The notes below the pieces were generated by a model that did no database searches, was not told where the DNA came from, and saw nothing but the letters and a program-made list of their open reading frames with translations. A DNA stretch of 57,405 nt from Maritimibacter sp. 55A14 (GTDB taxonomy: Bacteria > Pseudomonadota > Alphaproteobacteria > Rhodobacterales > Rhodobacteraceae). How positions within the stretch are numbered: the first letter of the stretch is position 1; each line of letters opens with the position of its first letter. The stretch spans positions 1 through 57,405 of the forward strand of contig NZ_QEYE01000022.1 in NCBI RefSeq assembly GCF_003122205.1, in the 5' to 3' direction. The position numbers and the translations under genes were made by a program. Shown one piece after another: positions 8,224 to 16,045 of the stretch.

Positions 8224-8946
8224 TCACCACAGATAGAAGAACGCGAAGATGAAGACCCAAACGAGATCGACGAAGTGCCAGTAGAGACCCATGATCTCGA
8301 CCGCCTCGTAGTCGCCCTTCTCGCGGCAGAGCCAGCTGCGCCGGCCACTGTCGAATTCGCCCTTCCAGACCTTCGAGGCAACAATGAGAAGGAAGATCAC
8401 CCCGAACGAAACGTGGGTGCCGTGGAAGCCTGTAATCATGAAGAAGCTGGCGCCGAACTGCGGCGCGCCCCAGGGATTGCCCCAGGGGCGGACGCCCTCG
8501 GCGATCAGCTTCGACCATTCGAAGGCCTGCATCCCGACAAAGGCGGCGCCGAGCGCGGCCGTCGCGATCATCAGCAGCGCGGTATTCCGGCGCTGCTTGC
8601 GATAGGCGCAGTTCACCGCCATCGCCATCGTGCCGGAGGACGAGATCAACACGAATGTCATGATGGCGATCAGGATCAGGGGAATATCGGCCCCACCGAT
8701 ATGCAGCGCAAAGACCTCGCTGGCAGAAGGCCAGGCCTCGGTCGTCGACGAGCGCGCGGACATATAGGAGACGAGGAAGATCGAGAAGATGAAGGTGTCG
8801 CTCAGCAGGAAGATCCACATCATGGCCTTGCCCCAGGACACCTTCTTGAAGGCGCGCTGGTCCGAACTCCAGTCGGCGACGAACCCTTCCAGCCCGTCGG
8901 GCCGCTGTCCGGAGGCGTCGAGCCGTTTTACCGTCGCGTCGGCCAT
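8224..8946 (-). CDS. coxP: Cytochrome c oxidase subunit III, second copy (CoxP-like)
   Basis: A 240-residue membrane protein with the subunit III pattern: KVSWGKAMMWIFLLSDTFIF near the start, and then GFHGTHVSFGVIFLL and GLYWHFVDLVWVFIFAFFYL at the end. The HFVDLVWVF ending is the conserved last helix of subunit III. It follows another subunit III-like gene by 13 bases, which is the arrangement of Bradyrhizobium coxMNOP where coxO and coxP are both subunit III-related. Of the two copies this is the more canonical. It belongs to the inner-membrane terminal oxidase. Confidence 0.75.
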   Translation of the reverse strand: MADATVKRLDASGQRPDGLEGFVADWSSDQRAFKKVSWGKAMMWIFLLSDTFIFSIFLVSYMSARSSTTEAWPSASEVFALHIGGADIPLILIAIMTFVLISSSGTMAMAVNCAYRKQRRNTALLMIATAALGAAFVGMQAFEWSKLIAEGVRPWGNPWGAPQFGASFFMITGFHGTHVSFGVIFLLIVASKVWKGEFDSGRRSWLCREKGDYEAVEIMGLYWHFVDLVWVFIFAFFYLW

Positions 8947-8959
8947 GCGTCGTCCCCCC

Positions 8960-9658
8960 TCATGTCAGGATCGTCCGGCACAGCGCGACCACGTCGCTTG
9001 CCCAGCCCATCAGCAGGGCGAGCATCCCGAACCAGACGATCAGCAGGAAATGCCAGTAGATGGCGCAAAGCTCGACCCCGAGCCGGACGCGCCGCGACTC
9101 CTCGCCCCGCCAGAGGCGCGCGCCGGTGCGGGCCAGCGCCACAAGCCCGCCGAGGATGTGCAGGCCGTGCAGGCCGCTGATCAGGTAGAAGAAGCTGGCG
9201 CCGGGATGCGCAGCAAGCGGCTCGCCACTGTCGATCAGGATGCGCCAGGCCAGGAGTTGCCCGCCCAGGAAGGCGAGCGTGGAGACCCCGGCCGCAGCAA
9301 CCCCCGCTTGCAGCTGGGCCGTCTCGTCCCGGCGCGCGGCGCCGACGGCGATGTGTATCAGCACGCTGCTCAGCACCAGGATGGCGGTGTTGACCCAGAC
9401 GACATCCGGAAGCCGCACCTGATACCAGTCGGCATAGCCCATCCGCATCACCAGCGCGCTGCCGAACAGCGCGAAGAGACCGCCAACCACCGCGAGGAAC
9501 ACGCCGAGACCGATCTTGGCGGTGGGAATTTCGGGCCTGTCGGAGGCGGGCGGCCCCGCCCCGGTTTCGAGCCACGGCTTGGAGGTCAGACGCTGCTGCG
9601 ACAACCACCACCCCGCGACGAGCGCGACCGCGAGCAGGAAGACGAGGACGATGCTCAT
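8960..9658 (-). CDS. coxO: Cytochrome c oxidase subunit III-like protein (CoxO-like)
   Basis: A 232-residue membrane protein with about seven helices. The second half carries the subunit III hallmarks FFYLISGLHGLHILGGLVAL and ELCAIYWHFLLIVWFGMLALL, while the first part is more divergent and begins with its own hydrophobic helix. Its start overlaps the end of the subunit I gene by four bases. Two subunit III-type genes side by side define the coxMNOP-type alternative oxidase rather than the standard ctaCDE operon. Confidence 0.7.
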   Translation of the reverse strand: MSIVLVFLLAVALVAGWWLSQQRLTSKPWLETGAGPPASDRPEIPTAKIGLGVFLAVVGGLFALFGSALVMRMGYADWYQVRLPDVVWVNTAILVLSSVLIHIAVGAARRDETAQLQAGVAAAGVSTLAFLGGQLLAWRILIDSGEPLAAHPGASFFYLISGLHGLHILGGLVALARTGARLWRGEESRRVRLGVELCAIYWHFLLIVWFGMLALLMGWASDVVALCRTILT

Positions 9659-11427
9659 GGCGGCCCATCCCTCTCGACCCGCGGTCCCGGATCGTTCTGG
9701 GCAATGAAGTCCTCAGGTGCGCCCGGCACCGAGTAGTCGTAGGCCCAGCGATAGACGACCGGCAACTCCTTGCCCCAGTTGCCGTGCTTCGGTGGCGTCT
9801 CCGGTGTCTGCCATTCGAGCGAGCAGGCCCGCCACGGGTTGGGCCCCGCCTCGCGCCCGTTGCGCAGGCTCCAGAAAAGGTTGAACAGGAAAAGAATCTG
9901 TGCCGCCCCGACGGTCAGGGCGGCGACGCTGATGAAGGCGTTGAGCCCCGCGATGGGCGTGGTGATGAACGTGGCCTCGATCTCCGGATAGCGCCGCGGC
10001 ACGCCGACGAGGCCGACATAGTGCATCGGGAAGAAGATCGCATAAGCCCCCACGAAGGTGACCCAGAAATGGATATGGCCCAGACCCACGTTCAGCATCC
10101 GGCCAGTCACCTTGGGATACCAGTGATAGATCGCCCCGAAGATCACCAGAATCGGTGCCACCCCCATCACCATGTGGAAATGCGCGACCACGAACATGGT
10201 GTCGCTGAGCGGCACATCGACCACCACATTGCCTAGGAACAACCCGGTCAGACCGCCGTTCACGAAGGTGACGATAAAGGCCAGCGCGAAGAGCATCGGC
10301 AAGGTCAGATGGATGTCGGCGCGCCAGAGCGTCAGCACCCAGTTATAGACCTTGATCGCCGTAGGCACCGCGATGATCAGCGTCGTGGTGGCGAAGAAAA
10401 AGCCGAAATAGGGGTGCATGCCGCTGACATACATGTGGTGCGCCCAGACAATGAAACTCAGCGCGCCGATGATCACAAGCGCCCAGACCATCATCCGGTA
10501 GCCGAAGATGTTCTTGCGCGCATGTACGCTGATCAGATCCGAGACGATACCAAAGGCGGGTAGCGCGACAATATACACCTCCGGGTGTCCGAAAAACCAG
10601 AACAGGTGCTGGAAGACGATCGGACTGCCGCCGCCATAGCTCAGCTGCTGGCCCATCTCGACCAGCGCAGGCATGAAGAACGATGTGCCCAGGAGCCGGT
10701 CGAAGAGCATCATCACGCAGGCGACGAAGAGGGCGGGAAATGCCAGCAGCGCCATCACGGTGGCGATAAAGATACCCCAGACAGTCAGGGGCATCCGCAT
10801 CAGCGTCATGCCGCGGGTGCGGGCCTGTAGCACAGTCACGACATAGTTCAGCCCGCCCATGGTGAAGCCGATGATGAACAGGATCAGCGAAACCAGCATC
10901 AGAATGATCCCCGCGCCCTGCCCGCCTGGCGTGCCACTCAGGATCGCCTGCGGCGGATAAAGCGTCCACCCGGCGCCGGTCGGTCCGCCAGGCGCGAAGA
11001 AGCTGGCCACCAGCACCAGTACCGCCAGCAGATAAACCCAGTAGCTGAGCATGTTGACGAAGGGGAACACCATGTCGCGGGCGCCAACCATGAGCGGGAT
11101 CAGATAGTTGCCGAAGCCCCCCAGGAAGAGGGCCGTCAGCAGGTAGATGACCATGATCATGCCGTGCATGGTGATGTACTGGTAATAGGCTTCGGGGGTG
11201 ATGAAATCGAAAATCCCCGGAAAGCCCAGCTGCAGCCGCATCAGCCAGCTCAGCACCAGTGCAACCAGCCCGATGGCCGTGGCGGTGCAGGCATACTGGA
11301 TCGCGATATACTTCGCGTCCTGCGAAAAGACATACTTGGCCCACCAGCTATGCGGATGCGGCAACGCAAGGTCGGGAACCTCGGCGGGGGGAATTCCGGC
11401 ATCCGGTCTGTCGCTGGCATTCGCCAT
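9655..11427 (-). CDS. coxN: Cytochrome c oxidase subunit I (CoxN-like)
   Basis: The 590-residue catalytic subunit. Low-spin haem ligands are H88 (TMHGM) and H418 (AHFHMV), and the high-spin haem ligand is H416. CuB ligands are H281, H330 and H331, and Y285 in FGHPEVY is the residue cross-linked to H281. The GHPEV motif with its glutamate and K360 in AVPTAIKV mark an A-type oxidase with D and K proton channels. It would reduce oxygen and pump protons at the inner membrane. It lies second in the operon, 48 bases after subunit II. Confidence 0.9.
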   Translation of the reverse strand: MANASDRPDAGIPPAEVPDLALPHPHSWWAKYVFSQDAKYIAIQYACTATAIGLVALVLSWLMRLQLGFPGIFDFITPEAYYQYITMHGMIMVIYLLTALFLGGFGNYLIPLMVGARDMVFPFVNMLSYWVYLLAVLVLVASFFAPGGPTGAGWTLYPPQAILSGTPGGQGAGIILMLVSLILFIIGFTMGGLNYVVTVLQARTRGMTLMRMPLTVWGIFIATVMALLAFPALFVACVMMLFDRLLGTSFFMPALVEMGQQLSYGGGSPIVFQHLFWFFGHPEVYIVALPAFGIVSDLISVHARKNIFGYRMMVWALVIIGALSFIVWAHHMYVSGMHPYFGFFFATTTLIIAVPTAIKVYNWVLTLWRADIHLTLPMLFALAFIVTFVNGGLTGLFLGNVVVDVPLSDTMFVVAHFHMVMGVAPILVIFGAIYHWYPKVTGRMLNVGLGHIHFWVTFVGAYAIFFPMHYVGLVGVPRRYPEIEATFITTPIAGLNAFISVAALTVGAAQILFLFNLFWSLRNGREAGPNPWRACSLEWQTPETPPKHGNWGKELPVVYRWAYDYSVPGAPEDFIAQNDPGPRVERDGPP

Positions 11428-11475
11428 GTTTCGCCTCCTATCTCCGGTCGCGGAAGGCCGGGCGGTATCGTCTCG

Positions 11476-12297
11476 TCAAGGTTGCTTGGCCACTCTGACA
11501 GGTTGGCCCTGTTGCAGGCTGGCAAAGGTCGCCTGGTCCGCAAGCCAGGCATCGTAATCCGCCTGTTCCTGCACCTGCACATAGCTGCGCATGAAGGCGT
11601 GGCCGGTGCCGCAAAGCTCGGCGCAGAGCACCTCGAAGTCTCCGGTGCGTGTCGGCGTGAACCAGAAATAGGTCACCATGCCCGGCACCATGTCCATCTT
11701 GGCGCGGAACTCCGGCACATAAAAATCATGCAGCACGTCGACCGACCGCAGCACGACCTTCACCGGCTTGCCGATCGGCAGGCGGAGATTGCCGCCCTCC
11801 ACGATGACGTCATCTGCGCCGAAGCGGTCATGGGGATTGACGCCGAGCGGGTTGTCGGACGAGATCCATTCCACTCCGCTTGAGCCGAGCCTGCCATCCT
11901 CTCCCGGCAGCCGATAGCTCCAGAACCATTGCTGGCCGACAACCTCGACCTGGGTCGCATCGTCGGGAACGGTGACAAACTGCTTCCAGACGATGAGGCC
12001 CGGCGCCAGCATGGCCGCGACACCGAGCGACGTCACGACGGAAAGCCAGATCTCAAGCCGCTTGTTCTCGGGGTCGTATTCGGCGGTCCGCCCGGACTGG
12101 TGCCGGAACCGGTACACGCAATACGCCATGAACAGCACAATGGCGGCGAACACGATCCCGGTGATCCAGAAGGTTATGACGAGCGTGTCGTCGATGTAGC
12201 CCCAGTTCGAGGCGATCGGCGTCCACCACCACGGGCTGACAAGGTGAAAGATCACCGAGCCAAGGACAACGAGGACGAGGACCCATGCCATTATCAT
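11476..12297 (-). CDS. coxM: Cytochrome c oxidase subunit II (CoxM-like)
   Basis: A 273-residue protein with two N-terminal membrane helices (about 3-21 and 38-62) and a periplasmic cupredoxin domain. All CuA ligands are present: H190, C225, E227, C229, H233 and M236 in CAELCGTGHAFM. The aromatic patch GQQWFWSY for electron entry is at 121-128. There is no fused cytochrome c domain. The frame is open further upstream, but ATG at 12297 follows GGAGATG and is the natural start. First gene of the oxidase operon. No assembly-factor genes (Cox10, Cox11, SCO) sit beside it. Confidence 0.88.
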   Translation of the reverse strand: MIMAWVLVLVVLGSVIFHLVSPWWWTPIASNWGYIDDTLVITFWITGIVFAAIVLFMAYCVYRFRHQSGRTAEYDPENKRLEIWLSVVTSLGVAAMLAPGLIVWKQFVTVPDDATQVEVVGQQWFWSYRLPGEDGRLGSSGVEWISSDNPLGVNPHDRFGADDVIVEGGNLRLPIGKPVKVVLRSVDVLHDFYVPEFRAKMDMVPGMVTYFWFTPTRTGDFEVLCAELCGTGHAFMRSYVQVQEQADYDAWLADQATFASLQQGQPVRVAKQP

Positions 12298-12908
12298 CGC
12301 GGTACATCTCCCGACGCATTCAGCGCGCCAAGACGGCGTGACGAGGAGCACCCAAGCAAAACCATGTAACCATAACGGATTTTTGGCCGTTTTTCCAGCG
12401 CCGTGGCGCCGCCCGCCCCAGGATCGGGACATGGGGAGTGAGCGGCCGATGTTCGGTCAGGGCGCCGGGCCACGATGGTCCGCCCCCCTGCTCACTCCGC
12501 GTCCCTTGGCTCCGACGCGCCGTAGAGTTGCCAGGTGGCATCGCCCAGCACCGGCAGCACGAAGGTGGCAAAGACAAGGGCCAGGCCCATGCCGATCGAG
12601 TTCGTCGCCCAGGCGGCAGGGTAGTGAAGACATCCGTCAGCGAGTCCATGGCCGGGACCGGTGGCTCAGGTCCCAGCCCACATGGTCTTCGGTTTCGGCC
12701 CGGCATCCGGTAGACACGTCTCACTTGATGAAGCAGGGTGTTTTTCATGCCGAGAACGCGGGACCAGTACCCTGCGGACTTCAGGGAACAGATCATGATT
12801 TCTGGCCTTGGGCAGGGCAGTGAACCCGGCGCTTACGTAAGTAGCCGCTTCCTGTATATTGATGTCCGCCGCATCGGTCTCGCGAGACGCAACGAAAGTA
12901 TCGAACAG
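12298..12908. other. Intergenic region with no convincing full gene
   Basis: About 610 bases between the divergent subunit II and Lrp genes. It must hold both promoters. It contains a short leftward open frame (12492-12590) that may be a relic, and in-frame codons upstream of the Lrp start that I judge non-coding. I see no tRNA and no long repeat. Confidence 0.5.
12492..12590 (-). other. Short leftward open frame, possible membrane-protein relic
   Basis: Reading leftward from ATG at 12590 gives MGLALVFATFVLPVLGDATW followed by a short tail and a stop, that is one strongly hydrophobic helix. The same frame continues upstream as AAWATNSIG without a start. It looks like the C-terminal helix and tail of a larger membrane protein or a tiny one-helix protein. 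It sits directly upstream of the oxidase operon and on the same strand. Confidence 0.3.
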
Positions 12909-13400
12909 ATGAAAAGGCTTGGTCTTGATGCGACCGATGTTCGCATCCTCAGCGCAGTCCAGAAGCATGGACAGCTAAGCAAGACCAGGCTGGCTGAGAT
13001 CGTCAATCTTTCTCCGACACCCTGCTGGGCCCGTTTGGACAAGCTGAAAGCTGCGGGTTTCATACGAGGGTATCACGCTGAAATAGCGCTTGATCAGATA
13101 GGCGATCTTACCCACGTCATTGTGACCATCGCGCTGACGCATCACCGCAAGTCGGATTTCGATCGGTTCGAGGCCTTCATCAGAGATCTGGACGAGATCA
13201 CCGATTGCGTCGCCACAGGTGGCGGTATGGACTATGTCATGGAGACTGTAACCCCTAGCCTCGAGTCATTTCAGAGGCTGATGGATACCCTACTGGCGGC
13301 TGAGCTTGGGATTGATCGCTACATGACATACATCGCGACTCGGAAGGTCAAATCAGGCCAGCCAAACCTGGCGAAACTGGCACTCAGACAGGGTATATGA
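12909..13400 (+). CDS. Lrp/AsnC-family transcriptional regulator
   Basis: A 163-residue regulator with an N-terminal helix-turn-helix (LDATDVRILSAVQKHGQLSK then LAEIVNLSPTPCWARLDKL) and a C-terminal RAM/AsnC ligand domain (about 70-150). The frame is open back to 12738, but MKRLGLDATD at 12909 is the usual family start. It lies on the same strand directly before the DmdA-like gene with a 162-base gap that holds an inverted repeat, so it is the likely local regulator. A methylated sulfur or nitrogen compound, amino acid or CoA intermediate could be the effector. Confidence 0.8.
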   Translation: MKRLGLDATDVRILSAVQKHGQLSKTRLAEIVNLSPTPCWARLDKLKAAGFIRGYHAEIALDQIGDLTHVIVTIALTHHRKSDFDRFEAFIRDLDEITDCVATGGGMDYVMETVTPSLESFQRLMDTLLAAELGIDRYMTYIATRKVKSGQPNLAKLALRQGI

Positions 13401-13412
13401 CCCGACGCGCCC

Positions 13413-13448
13413 GAACAGTCCGTTTGACGCCGCAAAAACGGTCTGTTC
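13413..13448. promoter_or_regulatory. Thirteen-base inverted repeat between lrp-like and DmdA-like genes
   Basis: GAACAGTCCGTTT at 13413-13425 faces AAACGGTCTGTTC at 13436-13448 with one mismatch in 13 and a ten-base spacer. It starts 13 bases after the regulator's stop and lies about 115 bases upstream of the DmdA-like start. No T-run follows, so it fits a regulator-binding site better than a terminator, but either is possible. Confidence 0.45.
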
Positions 13449-13562
13449 AGTCTGCCAACTGCCTATTTTTGGTCCGCTTACATGGAGTATCCGAGGCTAA
13501 ACAATCGCCAGATTCAGACCATCCACGGCACGTCAGGCCGCTGGTGAACAAGGGCGATAAAC

Positions 13563-14738
13563 ATGACACAAGCAGACGATCTACAATCGGAAGATTTCGG
13601 TTTCGGCACACAAATCCGCAAATCTCCTTATTTCGACGCCACATTGCGTTGGGGCGCAAAGGGATTTTCTGTTTATAATCACATGTATATCCCGCGTGAC
13701 TTTGGCGATCCGGAGCAAAACTTCTGGAACCTCGTGAATGAGGCGATCCTGTGCGATGTGGGTGTTGAGCGGCAGGTTGAAATCACCGGGCCGGATGCCG
13801 CTAAATTCGCCCAGATGCTGACCTCGCGAGACCTGTCGAAAATGGCGGTTGGGCAGTGCAAATACATCCTGATCACCAATGCCGATGGCGGCCTGCTGAA
13901 TGACCCGATCCTGCTGCGTCTGGCCGAAAACCACTTCTGGATTTCGCTGGCCGACAGCGACATCCTGCTGTGGGCGCAGGGCGTGGCCGTACATTCCGGC
14001 TTTGATGTCACCATCGGTGAACCCGACGTATCACCGCTGCAATTGCAGGGGCCAAAATCAGGCGAGGTTATGAAGGCGTTGTTCGGCGACGACATCATGG
14101 AACTGAAATACTACTGGCTGCGTGAGGTCGAGCTTGACGGCATTCCGCTGATCGTGTCGCGCACCGGCTGGTCCAGCGAGTTGGGATATGAACTGTACCT
14201 GCGCGACGGGTCACGCGGCGATGATTTGTGGGAGAAGATCATGGCGGCGGGCGCTTCGTTCGGCCTGCAGCCCGGCCATACCTCGTCGATCCGCCGGATC
14301 GAGGGAGGGATGTTGTCCTACCATGCGGACGCAGACAGCAGCACCAACCCTTACGAGCTTGGGATGGACAGGCTGGTGAACCTCGATATGGAGGCCGATT
14401 TCATCGGTAAGGCGGCGCTGCGCCGTATTCAGGAGGAGGGCGTGAGCCGCAAACAGGTTGGTTTGATCATCGAAGGCGAGCCGCTGAAAGGTCCGAACTC
14501 CTCTTATTGGCGCATTGAAAAAGACGGCGTGGTCATCGGCAAGGTGACGTCTGCTATCCACTCACCCCGCCTTGAAAAGAATATCGCGCTGGCGATGGTC
14601 GCGTCAGAATATGGCAATCTGGGTACGCGGGTAAAAGTCGTGAACAGATCCGGCATTGTGAACGAAGTCGGAACCGAAAATGCCACCATCGTGGAGCGCC
14701 CGTTCTACGACCCCAAAAAATCTATCGCAGCCGCCTGA
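13563..14738 (+). CDS. DmdA/GcvT-like tetrahydrofolate-dependent methyltransferase (demethylase)
   Basis: A 391-residue protein of the glycine-cleavage T / DmdA family. It shares the DmdA pattern along its length: VYNHM at about 39-43, VGVERQVEITGPDA, GGLLNDPILLRLAENHFWIS, PDVSPLQLQGP, RTGWSSELGYELYL and a C-terminal barrel segment with SAIHSP. DMSP demethylase DmdA moves a methyl group to tetrahydrofolate. The shared segments are similar, not identical, so another S-, N- or O-methyl substrate is likely. AAGGGCG precedes the ATG. It heads a four-gene operon with OsmC, crotonase and acyl-CoA synthetase genes. Confidence 0.75.
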   Translation: MTQADDLQSEDFGFGTQIRKSPYFDATLRWGAKGFSVYNHMYIPRDFGDPEQNFWNLVNEAILCDVGVERQVEITGPDAAKFAQMLTSRDLSKMAVGQCKYILITNADGGLLNDPILLRLAENHFWISLADSDILLWAQGVAVHSGFDVTIGEPDVSPLQLQGPKSGEVMKALFGDDIMELKYYWLREVELDGIPLIVSRTGWSSELGYELYLRDGSRGDDLWEKIMAAGASFGLQPGHTSSIRRIEGGMLSYHADADSSTNPYELGMDRLVNLDMEADFIGKAALRRIQEEGVSRKQVGLIIEGEPLKGPNSSYWRIEKDGVVIGKVTSAIHSPRLEKNIALAMVASEYGNLGTRVKVVNRSGIVNEVGTENATIVERPFYDPKKSIAAA

Positions 14739-14768
14739 GCGCCTCAACAGAATAGAGACCCGAAAAAA

Positions 14769-15218
14769 ATGTCCGACCTTTCGATCGAACTGCACTGGCA
14801 GCGCGCAGAACCCGCGTTGCAGACAGGCAAGTACTCAAATGCACATACCGTGCAATACAATGACAGCTGCGATGTCCAAGTGGACGCCGCCCCGGATTGG
14901 GGCGGTGATCCCGGCAATACCAATCCTGAACAGGCCCTCGCATCGGCCCTGTCCAGCTGTCAAATGATGACCTTTCTGGCGCTGGCGGCCAAAGCCGGTT
15001 GGCCGGTCGCGAGCTATCATGACTATGCCGTCGTCCATCTTGGCCGAAACGCCAGGGGCAAGATGTCGGTCACGCGCGTGGATCTGCACCCGGTTGTACG
15101 GTTTGACACGGGCTTTGCAATCGACGCAACCGAGCTGGAACAGATGCAGCATCGCGCGCATCGCTACTGCTTTATCGCCAATACCCTCGCTGACAGCGTG
15201 GAAATCAACATTCTATAG
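14769..15218 (+). CDS. OsmC-family peroxide-reducing thiol protein
   Basis: A 149-residue OsmC/Ohr-fold protein. Both active cysteines are present: C64 in SSCQMMTFLALA and C134 in HRYCFIANTL, the pair that reduces organic hydroperoxides through a disulfide. The alanine-rich ALASALSSC helix is typical. It starts 30 bases after the DmdA-like gene and 22 bases before the crotonase gene, so it belongs to the operon. It could detoxify peroxides or reactive intermediates made during degradation of the operon's substrate, which is an inference. Confidence 0.8.
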   Translation: MSDLSIELHWQRAEPALQTGKYSNAHTVQYNDSCDVQVDAAPDWGGDPGNTNPEQALASALSSCQMMTFLALAAKAGWPVASYHDYAVVHLGRNARGKMSVTRVDLHPVVRFDTGFAIDATELEQMQHRAHRYCFIANTLADSVEINIL

Positions 15219-15240
15219 ACCTCAAAGAAGGATCTGACCT

Positions 15241-16041
15241 GTGCAAGAGAGCAATATTCTGCTGCGTGATCTGGATGATGAGGGCATCTTGCGGCTGACC
15301 CTGAATGACACCGGACGGCGCAATGCCCTATCCGAGGCGATGCTGGCAGAGCTGGGCGGGGCCTTTGCCGAGGCCGGGGTCAATCGGTCGGTCCGGGTCG
15401 TCATTCTGGCCGCGACCGGACCGGCCTATTGCGCGGGTCACGATCTGAAGGAAATGACCGCCGGTCGGGCCGGCCCTGATCGCGGCAAGGCCTATTTCGC
15501 CAAGGTCATGGCGCAGTGTTCCGCCCTCATGCAGGCGATCGTGAATTGTCCAAAACCGGTCATTGCCGAGGTCACAGGAATTGCAGCCGCGGCGGGTTGC
15601 CAACTGGTGGCCAGTTGCGATCTTGCCATTGCGGCGAACACGGCGCAGTTCAACACACCGGGTGTTCATATCGGCCTGTTCTGTTCCACCCCGATGGTGG
15701 CCTTGTCGAGGAACGTGAGCAACAAACACGCGATGGAGATGCTGCTGACGGGCGACATGACCCCTGCGGTCCGCGCGGCGGAAATCGGTTTGCTCAACTA
15801 TGCGGTTGCCCCCGAGGCGTTGCAGGAGGTCACCATGGCGATCGCCCGCAAGATCGCGTCCAAATCCAGCATGACACTCGCCACCGGAAAGCGCGCGTTC
15901 TATGCGCAACGCGAGATGCCGCTGGCGCAGGCGTATCATTACGCCTCCGGCGTGATGGTTCAGAACATGCTCGCCCATGATGCCGAAGAGGGCATCGGTG
16001 CCTTCATCGAGAAACGTGCGCCACAGTGGCAGGATGCCTGA
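15241..16041 (+). CDS. Enoyl-CoA hydratase/isomerase-family protein without catalytic glutamates
   Basis: A 266-residue crotonase-fold protein starting at GTG 15241 behind AAGGATCTGACCT. The oxyanion-hole segments are present (CAGHDLKEM at 64-72; GIAAAAGCQLVASCDLA). The two glutamates of true hydratases are absent: the first is Q121 (GCQL instead of GCEL) and the second position in the PE motif is G141 (TPGVHIG). The pattern resembles the ECHDC3-like branch. It may be an isomerase, hydrolase or lyase acting on the CoA thioester formed by the ligase encoded next. It is not a canonical DmdD-type hydratase. Confidence 0.75.
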   Translation: MQESNILLRDLDDEGILRLTLNDTGRRNALSEAMLAELGGAFAEAGVNRSVRVVILAATGPAYCAGHDLKEMTAGRAGPDRGKAYFAKVMAQCSALMQAIVNCPKPVIAEVTGIAAAAGCQLVASCDLAIAANTAQFNTPGVHIGLFCSTPMVALSRNVSNKHAMEMLLTGDMTPAVRAAEIGLLNYAVAPEALQEVTMAIARKIASKSSMTLATGKRAFYAQREMPLAQAYHYASGVMVQNMLAHDAEEGIGAFIEKRAPQWQDA

Positions 16042-16045
16042 TTCC

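Noticed and set aside
13413-13448. Intrinsic terminator of the Lrp-type gene
   Set aside because: The repeat is good but has no following T-run and its stem has a mismatch and a ten-base loop; operator is the better guess, not proven.
15241-16041. DmdD methylthioacryloyl-CoA hydratase
   Set aside because: Both catalytic glutamate positions are replaced, so canonical hydratase function is not supported.
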